This document shows positions 1 through 12,400 of a stretch of 64,000 bases of DNA, one piece after another. The translations under genes were made by a program, and so were the position numbers. How positions within the stretch are numbered: position 1 is the first letter of the stretch; each line of letters begins with the position of its first letter. The notes below the pieces were generated by a model. It was given only the letters and a program-made list of their open reading frames with translations. It was not told where the DNA came from and did no database searches. The stretch is taken from positions 5,704,001 through 5,768,000 of the forward strand of contig OX424564.1 in the NCBI GenBank assembly GCA_949152475.1, in the 5' to 3' direction. The stretch comes from Terebella lapidaria (Eukaryota; Annelida; Polychaeta; Terebellida; Terebellidae).

Positions 1-292
1 TAGAAATTGCGAACATCAGACTCGTGTGTGAATGTATATCGTGCCAATACAGCCCATAAAGATAGAGCTCTGTCATGTGAAAATACACATTCAAACAAAA
101 ATACACATTCAAACAAACATTCAATCAAACATCACATTCAAACAAATAGAGGGTACATGGAAATGTCATGCAACCATAACTTTCGAAAATATCATCAGGA
201 TAAACAAAACTGTTCCGCAAACCTATTTCATGAATTATCAACACAATTGAATCCGTGAAGTTTTTATCAAGTGATATCTTTCTACATGCAAC
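1..292. other. Left edge, intron of the polycystin-like gene
   Basis: AT-rich DNA downstream of the membrane exon. It holds a short imperfect run of (acattcaaacaa) units at about 85-150. No coding segment recognised. Confidence 0.5.
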
Positions 293-426
293 CTTTCCCC
301 GATGACATAGGATAATATCCTCCCGCGAAGGGATGTGTCATGTCTTTGGTGAACAAAAGCAAATACAACTAGAACGATGGCAATGATTACCGTAAGGATA
401 ATTGGTATTTCCTGATGCAGTAACAT
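293..426 (-). CDS. Polycystin-like gene: probable first transmembrane exon
   Basis: The frame encodes IPIILTVIIAIVLVVFAFV, a single strong membrane helix, followed by HQRHDTSLRG, the basic cytoplasmic start seen before PLAT in polycystin-1 proteins. Acceptor cttcag|atg at 426 (or gcatcag|gaa at 411), donor gaaag|gttgca at 293. E41 ends in phase 1 while both acceptors give phase 0, so a small unseen exon between them or another E41 donor is needed. Confidence 0.55.
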
Positions 427-3400
427 CTGAAGTCGAAAGTTGTACAATAAAGGTTACAGATTTCAACTGATCTTTCTGTACGATCATGAGTCGGTGTATT
501 TATAAGCAAAGTAATTCTGTGTGTGACATTTCAGCCTCTCACCCTCACAACGTCATAAGACCCCCTGTAGTACAAAAAGTGTCACCCTGTCTACTTCCCA
601 ACATCATGTGACCCCGCTGTATTACAAGAAGTGTCACCCTGTCTACTTCCCAACATCATGAGACCCAGCTGTATTACAAGAAGTGTCACCCTGTCTACTT
701 CCCAACATCATGAGACCCAGCTGTATTACAAGAAGTGTCACCCTGTCTACTTCCCAACATCATGAGACCCAGCTGTATTACAAGAAGTGTCACTCTGTCT
801 ACTTCCCAACATCATGAGACCCCGTTGTATTACAAGTGTCACCCTGTCTACTTCCCAACATCATGAGACCCCGCTGTATTACAAGAAGTGTCACCCTGTC
901 TACTTCCCAACATCATGAGACCCCGCTGTATTACAAGAAGTGTCACCCTGTCTACTTCCCAACATCATGAGACCCAGCTGTATTACAAGAAGTGTCACCC
1001 TGTCTACTTCCCAACATCATGAGACCCCGCTGTATTACAAGAAGTGTCACCCTGTCTACTTCCCAACATCATGAGACCCCGCTGTATTACAAGAAGTGTC
1101 ACCCTGTCTACTTCCCAACATCATGAGACCCCGCTGTATTACAAGAAGTGTCACCCTGTCTACTTCCCAACATCATGAGACCCCGCTGTATTACAAGAAG
1201 TGTCACCCTGTCTACTTCCCAACATCATGAGACCCCGCTGTATTACAAGAAGTGTCACCCTGTCTACTTCCCAACATCATGAGACCCCGCTGTATTACAA
1301 GAAGTGTCACCCTGTCTACTTCCCAACATCATGAGACCCCGCTGTATTACAAGAAGTGTCACTCTGTCTACTCATCATAAGACCTCTGCATGGCAAGAAT
1401 TGTCAACATGTGTACATTCATTCTTCATACATGTAAGTCATCGCTGTAGGCATATTACAAGACTTGTCAACGTCTTTACCTTCCATTTTCATAAGACATC
1501 CCGGTATTACAAGACATGCTCACCTTCCATCGTTTCCTGCTCTGTGGTGTACATGACTTCTGTTGTTGTCTCTTCATCGACTATTGGATCCGCCTCAAAC
1601 ACGCTGCAAATATCATAATTCTTGAATGTTATATTTCGTCTTCCAATTTTCTCATTGGAACTCAACATCTTACAACTTGACATAGTTACACTGCTCTGAT
1701 TACCACAATTACCTAAGCAGACCAAGTTGGCTGCAGGAGCAGACGACAAATGTAGTTCCCGCCTCCTCCACTGGGAGCGCTGACTGACAAGTATCCACCG
1801 TCCAGTCACCACCGTCCCATTGACGACACTGTCAAATCATTGGGGGGAATTTTAGAAAATGACTTGCACCATATTAGGACAAAGGAAGAAGCAAACGTTC
1901 TAGTTTTGAACACGCAGGCTACAGCAACCGACTGCACACAAGCCATCCAAACATGTACCTGTAGGCTGTGCTCTGTGAGGTTAACTTCCCCCTCTATCGG
2001 CATCTTGATGTCGACCGTCTCATACAGACCAGAAACATCAACAAAGTCCTCCGTCTCTGGGTTCACAAACTTCACAAGCACCAGGTGGCTCCTGGGAAAT
2101 CATCATATATGTTTTTCATAGCATATATGTGTTAGAAAAAAAAAACAGAACTTCATTTTGAGGATAGAAAAAAAAATACATCAAAGATATATATGTCTTC
2201 CAAACACATAATAGCAAATATCCTGAGGTAAAACACATATTTCAAGGTTGTATTATAGTTCGATCTGATTTGTACCTGCGTGTGCTGATGAGCGGCTGCG
2301 AGACGCTGTAGGTTGCCGAGACAACGTCCCTGGGGATCTCGACACTGGCGATACACGCGCCCTCACAGGTGTCCGACTCCGTACAGTTCCAGAGGGTGTA
2401 TAGAGACTCAACCTCAGCACCAAACGTCACCTATAAACGAGTGTACATGTATGTAGTAATTTTAGCGACTGTTACTCCCGTCCCTCCCGCGCACTACACA
2501 TTTCCACAACAAACATTCATTCTACATGACTTACATACAGGACAAGTACACACTATACGATCACAGGTATAAACTCCATGTAGTCATGGTTACATACACA
2601 GGTCAAACCACGCACCTGCGGCCCCGCTAGCTCAGTACACTCGGCCCCGTTTACTCGACCTTGACCTTCACATGCACTGACTTCTAAACATAGAACTTGA
2701 CACACATACTCCATACATCACGTGCACACATACAGGCATTCCAAGTATTGACACGAGCCGGGGAAACCCACTTTCCCGGTGACATCAGCGCATTGCACCA
2801 CACATTCAACCTATCACAACACCGCTTACACTTGGCGGGAAATTACACAGCCACATGGTCCCTCGGCCCCGGTCTTCTGCGCAGAAGTGTAGTGTAAATC
2901 CCAGTGGCAGGACGTATATACAAGAAGCTCCTGTGAGACTGTCGATATTAATATATATAATCTATCGGATATATGTGCACGTTGTATAAAGGACTATACT
3001 AGGAATATATAGAAACATAGACTGGGATATCACCCGACGTAGGTGAGAGTGCGACCCTGATTGTGTGTGATTGATCATCAGTCTTTATCACCACAATAAA
3101 CAGTTAAATTGAAACTGCCGGCTTATTGTATCACACGACGACCCAGTTAAACCGGCTTGATATCGGCCGTGAACGATATTCTTCACATTGGCGCCGTTCG
3201 ACCAGGATCTGAGCTAGTCTCGGATTATCGACCCAGACCTGACCGGCATTGATGGCATTAGCCCCGGGAGCCTCCCGCAGTGAGCCACTCGACCCTACGG
3301 ATGATGAAGTGACGATCAATCCGAATCCGGCCTTCCGACCTTCCGGCCCTCGCTCAGTTGCCATGAGCGATACAGTTCCACTGTCGCAGGAGCAACAACC

Positions 3401-6400
3401 GTCCGGCCTTTTCGACTCCATTGGCGACCATTCGTCCCTGAGATCGTTTTCGCCGCCTACCGACCTGGTGCAGGAGTTCCTAGACGAAGACCCGCTCGAC
3501 CCGTCACATACAGTAAGTGACATTCTGCGTGCGCACGCTAGAGCGTACTCGGCCACGCCGGCTAGAGCGACCCAGAAAAGTGACTTTGCCGACAGAAACT
3601 ATACGCGCTCACGTCAAAGAGCGAGCGTAGATTGTGATATCGACCCAGAACAATTAGCAGTGGACGTTCGGCCGGTAACCATAGACACGTCAATGGTTAC
3701 GCACCCACCAAGTAACTCTCGGATACGACAGTGGGTTTGTCAGTCTGACAATGTTCCGGAATCGACCCCGCCGAACGCTTATTCGGCCAATCGACCCCTG
3801 GCGCCGTCCATGACGCCGAGACAACACGGCCCCGCGCCAGAAATGTACTCACGCATACCGACCGAGCCTACGGTGGTAGAGTACACACGACCCAGCCAGA
3901 CGGGAGCGACATCCGAAGACATCCTGATGACGACCGCTACCCGGATCGCGACGCCGCTACGACAACAACGACCCAGCGACACAATGGCGGAACCTCGCGC
4001 CACCATGCGACAAGCGCGACCCCGACAAGCACCCTCGACATCAAGTCGCCGACCCTGCGACCCCGACACGCCGACTTCCGACACACGCGCTCCCGCGCCG
4101 ACCACGCACCGACCATCGCCGACTACCGGAGAACAACCGCGCTTCGATCCGTCGCAAGATCAAGTTGTGTCTGCTCCGGCAGAAAGTGTTGTGCAAATGA
4201 TCGGACCTCCGATCTCACAATCAGTCGGAAACACCAACGGATATGGTGTACCGCCAGTCGGATACCCTGGCGCAACAAGCGGTGTTCCAAATGGAGTAGC
4301 TGTCGGATACTATTCACCGCATGTCGGCTACGCGAACCCACCGCCTGGATATGGTGGCGTTCCCAGCGTGATCGCTGACACCGGCTATCATGGTACACAA
4401 CCCGGATTAGTGTACCATGGTGTATGCCCGGATGGATCGGTATACCGATATCCACCACCGGCTGTATTCCCACCCTCAGTCGGGATACCATGGGTGACGC
4501 CTCCATACAGTCAACCGGCCCCCGCTGCGCAAGCACCACACGACCCCAGCCACACGACGGCACCACCCGCCGCATCGCTCGCCGTCTCCGCGACGACAGC
4601 ACCGACCGCCCCCGCTAACGCGACCCCGATCGGCCCAGATACGACGGCTCCGGCGACTTCGGCTGTTCCGACCCCGACGGCCACTACAGCGACTACACCA
4701 GTTGCGGTGAGTGTTGACACGCCCACGCCACAGAGACTCACGTCTGAGCCCCAAACGTTGGCTACGGCTAAAATGGCTCAATGGCGTGCGACCTTTAAGG
4801 AGGGCAATCTCACTCAATACGTTCGGAGTTTCGAACAATTCGCTGCGGCCTTTACTTACTCCGACCTCAACAAGACGACGACCTTCCGGAGCACGCTACG
4901 CGGCCGCGCTGAAGCGCTAGCTCTCAATATCCCGGTCGCAACTCCCTGGGGAGAGTTCCGTCGCCAACTCCTAGAGGGCTGGGAACCCGAGCCCCGTCGA
5001 CAGTCCAAACGGGACGATTTCCCGTTCCTCAAGCGGGAACGAAAAGAGGACGCGGAACACTACATGGAGCGACTCCAAGCCCTGGCGGAGCAAGTGTTCG
5101 ACGACGTTACGCCAACGTCGCGGCAACGAACTGTAATTGCGCAATTCGTGAACGGCCAACCCGACCCCATTGCCGATAAACTGTGTGCCCTCACTTTTAA
5201 CAGTTACAGTGAGGCACTCACGGCCGTTCTCAAGGTAGAGAGTCGTCAACAGAGGACAGCCAGAGATCGACATCGAGGCACACGACGTGCTGACATTTCC
5301 GCCAGTGGATACGCGGAAGACGACCCTGTCAATGAGGAACTGTCCTGTGCCATGGGACAAGTCACTCAGGGGGAAACACTAACCCCAGAGCAAATTGCGG
5401 CCTACTACGACCCCGCGGACAGTGACACTACCGGCCTACAAGGTTGCGACGAACACTCAGTGCCAACCAGCTCACGCGAGTGGGTGGCTGAAGCCTTCCA
5501 GTGCGTCCTTAGTGACGAGAATGGACTGTGCGAGGAAACGGCTATCTTCTCTGTCCTACGAACAACGGCCCCGATGAAAGGTGATCGACCCCCGCAACCC
5601 GGACGACCCATGGTTTGCTTCTTTTGCAAGAAGCCCGGCCATCGCTGGATGCGATGCTTTCGGCTTAAGGATGTGCTAGTACGTAACGGCATGAAACCGC
5701 TAGCATTTCGGCCCAATGGTCCCGGTACTGACAGAAGGACAGCTCAAGTGTTGTCAGTACCTAACCAAACCGGTAACCAAACTAAACCGGCCCCACCAAC
5801 ACCTCCGACCCCGTCGTCAAACCAGTAGGGGAAGGTGCTGAGGAGCAAGGACCTTCCAGACAACAGGACAACGTTCCCCGCTCCACATCTGCGGTTGTCA
5901 CGACTACTGTACCGGTAACGACACCAATAACGACCCCGCAGCCGGCCCAGCCCACACCTCAGCTCCTTGAAGGGGTGTGTACAAAATGTCAAGCTCCGAC
6001 CCCGAAATCGGCCTCTTTTCATGAAGGGGTGTCCGCACCGCGGCCACAGCGACCACCACGTGGAGACCGTCGTCCTGAAGGGGTGTCACCCCCGACCGCC
6101 AACGGCACCGGAACGGACAGCATGTCCGAGATCGAGTGGATCTCCGACGACGGAGGATTCTACGCTTTTCCGAGTGGACCGGAATCCAAACTGCCGCCTC
6201 TGCACACACTCTTCCGGCCACCGCTAGACGACCCCGAAATTCCGGCTGTCATCAACAACTCCAGCGCCACCAATCACAAATGCTGGAAGTTGCCGGTACA
6301 CGTCGGAAACAAGACGATAAAGGCTGTACTCGACTCCGGAGCGCAGATCTCCCTGCTCCGACGCGATCAGCTACGTCACGTCCCCGCTGACCAGCGACAT

Positions 6401-9400
6401 TTGCGGTCTACTTCGGCTATTATTCGTGACGTCACCGGACAGTCAAGCCCGATCGATGGACTGATCGACCTCTCAATACAGGTCGGAACTAACCATATGG
6501 TCGTAACCTTTTGTGTGGCTGACATACATGACGACATGATTCTCGGCATGAACTTTTTTCGGCAAGCTCACGCTGTAGTGAATTACGGTGAAGGAACGAT
6601 ACAGGTACACAAAGAAATCCTGTTCGCACATAAAGACATTGAGGCCAATGTTGTCAGAATGGCCGTGCGACGAGCTGTCACCGTCCCCGCACGCAGCGAA
6701 GCAATAGTGGAGCTGGTCCCGACTTCCCGAGTTCGAGTTCGACAACACCCGAGGATAGTCCAGCCACTTACGACCTTTCCCGAGGAAACCGACCTCATCA
6801 TGGGGAGAACACTTACGACCCTGAATCGGCAGTGCGTAAAGGTGTCGGTAGTCAATCCAGCAGATACCGGCATTACGCTCACCCGTTCCGACCCTGTCGC
6901 CATAGCAAGCCCTGTCGAAAGTGTCGTCGGAGCTCTGCCACGACCCGGAGAGGAGCCCGACCCGGCCACGGTAGACGCCAGTCACTACCGCGACCTACCG
7001 CCACATCTACAAGAAATGGTGGATCGCGCCGGACTAGCGCCGGAACAGCATCGGCGTTGCGCCAACCTGGTTCACCAATACCAGGACACATTTATGCACC
7101 CAGACGGCCAACTGGGACGGACCCAAGTCGTCCAGCATAGAATCGACACCGGCAACTCGGCCCCAATTCGACAACGACAGCGACGCGTCCCTCAGGCACA
7201 GCAAAGCATCATCGACGAGGAGATCGACAAGATGCTCCGCTTGGGGTGTATTGAGCCGTCCGATTCGCCCTGGAGCGCACAGGTAGTGCTCGTGCGGAAG
7301 AAGAACGGACAGGTACGCTTCTGTGTCGACTATCGGCTCCTGAATGACGTCACCCGCAAGGATTCGTATCCCTTGCCCAACATTCAGGATACTCATGACG
7401 CCCTGGCAGGCGCCAACTACTTCTCGGCCCTAGACCTGGCCTCTGGCTACTGGCAGGTTGAAGTCGACCCCAGCGACAGACCGAAGACTGCCTTCGCCAC
7501 AAGGAAGGGACTCTATCAGTTTAAGGTCATGCCATTCGGCCTTAGCAACGCCCCGGCAACCTTCGAACGGCTTATGGAGACCACACTCCGTGGTTACTTG
7601 TGGACCCGGTGTATGTGCTATCTCGACGACGTGATAGCTTACGGCAGAACATTCGACCAGGCACTCGCAAACCTGGAAGCGGTCCTGGATCGAATCAGAT
7701 CGGCAGGCCTGAAACTTCAGCCCAAGAAGTGTGAGTTATTTCAACGGGAAATCTTGTACTTAGGGTTCATAGTGAGCGGCCAAGGAATCCGAGTCGACCC
7801 CAACAAAGTCAAAGCCATCAGAGAATGGCCGACCCCGTGCGAGATCACCGACGTCAGGGCTTTCCTTGGTTTCGCCAACTACCACAGGCGATTCATCAAG
7901 GACTACGCTGAGATCGCTGAACCTCTCGTAGCGCTTACCCGAGGTGAATGCCACTTCACTTGGGGACCGGCCCAGCGACGAGCTTTCCAGCGACTCCGCG
8001 ACGCCCTCATCAAGGCGCCCAAGCTCGCTCATCCGACCCAGAATCCGGAGGACTACTTCATCCTCGATACGGATGCAAGCGGCTTTGCTGTGGGAGGAGC
8101 CCTCTCACAAAGGGTTGACGGGAAGGAGATCCCCATCGGGTTCGCCAGCAAGACCCTGTCCCGGACCCAGCGGAACTATTGCACCACCTATCGGGAACTA
8201 CTGGCAGTAGTTGAGATGGTGCAACACTATCGGCACTACCTCTGGGGTAGGAAATTCCTCCTCCGAACCGACCATAGCTCGCTAAGGTGGCTGAAAAACT
8301 ACAGCGACGCCGACGGCATGCTCGCTAGGTGGCTCGCCAAGCTACAGCAGTATGACTTTCGGATAGAGCATCGACCCGGAAAATTACACGGTAACGCCGA
8401 CGGCTTGTCACGGTGCCACAGTTGCAAACACCAAGACTGTCCCGGACGACTCGTCACACCTCCGACCGACCCAGAAACAAGTTCCGGAGAACTTCCAGTT
8501 CGTCGGATAACTGTTGTTCCGACCCAGACAAGGGCAGACCTCCTGGACAGTGATTCGATAACATCACCGGTCTTGCCCCAGCTAGTTTCGGCACGCCAAG
8601 TTGTTCGAGTCCGTGCTTTGGACGCCACACTTGATGGACAAAAGTGGCTTTCGGACTATTCGACCCAGGACATTGTCGCGGCACAGCAAGCCGACCCCAG
8701 CGTCGGAAAAGTGCGGCAATGGATACTAGCCGGCACCAAGCCCGACTCACGAGAAGTCGCCCGCCAAGGAGAGGAGGTAAAGACACTTGTTTCCCGCTGG
8801 AACCTCCTGGCGCTACAAGACGGTGTGCTAGTTCGACATATAAAACCCGACCCTGCTGGACGGCCCGTGGTGCAAACCGTGCTCCCCGTAGCACTCAGGA
8901 CACAAGTTCTGCACCAACTACACGACCTCAAGATTGTCGGACATCTCGGCATACAGCGTACCATCGAGAGAGTCAGGCGCCGATTCTACTGGCCCGGCTT
9001 GGCGCTGGACGTCGCCCGCTGGTGTGCCCGCTGCCCGCAATGTGTGACCCGCAAGGGTAAACCGGCCCCAAAAAGATCGCCCCTGACACAGCTACCGACA
9101 GGAGCGCCGTTCGACAGAATAGCGATGGACATCCTCGACACCCACAAGGTCACGGGAAGAGGCTATCGGTATGTGCTAGTCGTGTCGGACTACTTCACGA
9201 AGTACACTGACGCTTTTCCGCTACGGCGACATACGGCCAAAAATGTTGCCGACACCCTGGTGAATCGGTGGATAGTCTACCACGGTGTCCCCAAAGCGGT
9301 CCATAGCGATCAAGGTACTGAGTTTGAGTCGTCCCTGTTCCGGCATGTTGTGCGTCTACTGGGCGCTAAGAAGATTCGTACGACCCCATACCGACCCCAG

Positions 9401-12400
9401 AGCGACGGCCAGGTTGAGCGATTCAACAGGACATTGCTCAACATGCTGAGTGCGTTCGTCAGCGATCGTGCAAACGATTGGGACTTGCACTTGCCATATG
9501 TGTTAATGGCCTATCGAACCTCAGTACACTCGTCCACGGGATGCACCCCGCATCTGATGGTGTATGGACACGAGTGTAACTTGCCAGTCGACCTCATGTT
9601 TCCGACCTACGACCCTGAGCCTCTACCTCCGTGTGGTCCGGAGTATGTGGAGTATTTGCGGCAAGCCATCAGAACGGCCCACGGTTTCGCACAAGACCAT
9701 CTCGAGAAAGCGGCAATTCGGCAAAAGATGGGTTATGACGCCCACGCGAAACCACGACCCCAGTTTCAACCAGGCGAACTGGTCCGGTATTATTATCTGC
9801 CACTCACGCAGAATAATAAGTTCGCTCGGCCCTGGACTGGTCCCTGGAGGATCATCGACCGTGTAACCGAGGTGGATTACCGAATCGCCCTGGTTTCCAA
9901 CCCTCGGAACACTCGTGTTGTTCATCTGGATGTGCTCAAGCCATACGAAGGTGACAACCAAGCGGCCCACATCTACTCCGACCCTGTACGACCCACGTCG
10001 TCGTCAAGCAAGTCCGACCCAGAACAGTCACCCGACCCCATGGGACTTCTCAAGGAGTTCTATTACCCTTGGGAGGTAACAGTCCAAGATCGACATACCG
10101 ATTCAGACCAAACAGCAGAGTCTGATTCGCAAACGACCCAGGATCGTCAATCGCGATCTCCGACCTCATCCGGCTCAAGTCGACATCGGCAACGGAAAAG
10201 ATCACACAGATCAAGTTCCGACACTCCAAAACCGGCACGCAAGACACGCAGGCAAAAGCCTGTGGTATCTTCCGACCCCGAGACAAGCGAGGCTACGCCC
10301 CCGCCTGCACGACCAAATCGACCCAGACGCCACGCACGCAGACCGGCCCGCTACAGATAACCCCGGCCTTGTTATCTGATTGATGTCATTGATGATGAAT
10401 TATGCATGTCTAATGGACTATGATATCATGTCTTTCCCAATAACAATATATTATATTACAATAACAATATATGCATTTAACATGTACAAGATGTCAGTGA
10501 GGCAAATTCGATATATACACACTAGATATGATATTATAATTATGATGCTGGTGGAAAATTGGTTGCATTATGATATATGTTTCGACCCCGTATAACATGT
10601 ACCATTGATCAAGGCGTATGTTACGCAATGACTAAGATTATCATGTAAAGCTTCAATCCATGTGTCAGCCGAAGAGGATAATAACCAGTCACACCGTGAG
10701 TAAGGCCACTTAGTTGTCGAAGAGGTGATAGTGTGATTCGTTCTGGAGTATGCGTCGACAGAGCCTCTACTCACTCCATGTAATATTCGGAGGAACGGCC
10801 CAGTGGTACGTGAACCAGTCACTACATAGCTATCATGCCAAGATGCGGCCTGTCATCAAATTCATCACCCAAAATATTCAAAGCGCCGCGGTGTGACCGA
10901 CCCAGATCATTGCAATTTCGACCCCTACAATATTTGCGGCCCCGTCGTCCTGTGAACTGGCTGAAAATGAATGGAACGATGTCCGCCCCTGTGAGTGATT
11001 GATATTCATATCTCAGCCTTTAATAACTGTGTGTCGTCTGTGAAACAGCAACTCGACCCCGTAGTTTATTGTGCGCTAACTTGTGGGAGAAGGAATGATG
11101 GACTGATGAGTTCACAAGGCACGCACGAGCGCTAATAAACATTTTAGCTGTTTACAGCACCTACATGAAGTCGCCCCTAATAATTACAATAGTGAGTCGT
11201 CGGGCAAAAAGAGCCCAGTAATCTGAACAGTCGACTAGTATAAAAAGACAATGATTCGGCACGAGTTATCCAGGGGACGGCAGATGGACATACGGAAATC
11301 TGGACAGTGTGAGGACACCCCTACTGTCGTATTGGACTGACCCAAGAGGTCAGAGAAGGATCGCCCCGCGTTTCCTTGACGACGGCCCCGCCTTGCTGTG
11401 TGTACGCTTGGAACAATGATACTTAGCGTAAAGACGTTTTCTATACATATAGAGAGCGCCCCCCGGCCCAGTTCTAAGAATCGAGATGCTGTCAGCATCT
11501 TTGCGTACGGCATTGAAGATTAGCGGCAATCAGGTCACTTGTGCCTGAGACTTTGAAGGAGGAAGACGGACTTGAAGTTTCGGCTATTGAGATACAGACT
11601 ATTGTTATAGAAACTGTGCTAATCGAACAATATTTATCGGCCTATAGACTGTGATATCATTGAAATCCTGGTCACAAGACTTTGGAGTTAATTCGGCTTG
11701 TATTATCGGCATTTGAACTAGGCTGGTTTTGAAGAAATCTAGACTTTGTTACAGCCAGCCTAGTCAGTACTTGGGAAGTACTTCGGCTTGATTTCGGCCC
11801 GTCAGCATGGCTGACAAACCCGGAGACGACCGGGAAAATGGCGACCCAGGTGACAATCGGCCCCGCACAGTTAAGTTGGACGGCGATAACATCACCGTCC
11901 AAGTGATCGACACCGGGGATGAATCGGATCATCCTATAGTCGTCCCCGACAACGAAGGTTCGTCCGGCCCCGACTCGCAGCCTGAACAGCGCGATCCAGT
12001 CACGTTCAGTGACACGGCAAGCGGATCAGAAAAGGGAGCGCGACCCAAAACGGCCCGGAGCAAGCTGGCGCAACGAGGAGAGCGCCATACACCGAGCCCG
12101 ACTCCGGACGACATCTTCAATATCGACCCCGAACGCTTCCGCCGACTCGAGGAGGGCGGAAGTATTGTCCAGCGTGCAATTGAAGCACGACAAGCGGCCC
12201 AAGAAGCTCAACGAGTCGCCACCGCGAGCCGCCAACCCGACCCAGCAAATCAAGTGATCGCCCCGATCGCTCCGGCCCCGACTTCACCCGCTTCCGGTTC
12301 AGCGGTAGCACGACCTGCGGCCTCCCGTTCTCCAAACAAGAGAACTTATACTTCTTTCAAGAAGAAGCATGGAGCGGGAGCCCGATCGACCTCCAGCAGT

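Noticed and set aside
545-1375. Regular 52-bp repeats as a CRISPR array
   Set aside because: Units are contiguous with no unique spacers, and the context is a eukaryotic intron.
3779-4838. Minus-strand open frames over gag
   Set aside because: Antisense shadows of a GC-rich, low-complexity coding region.
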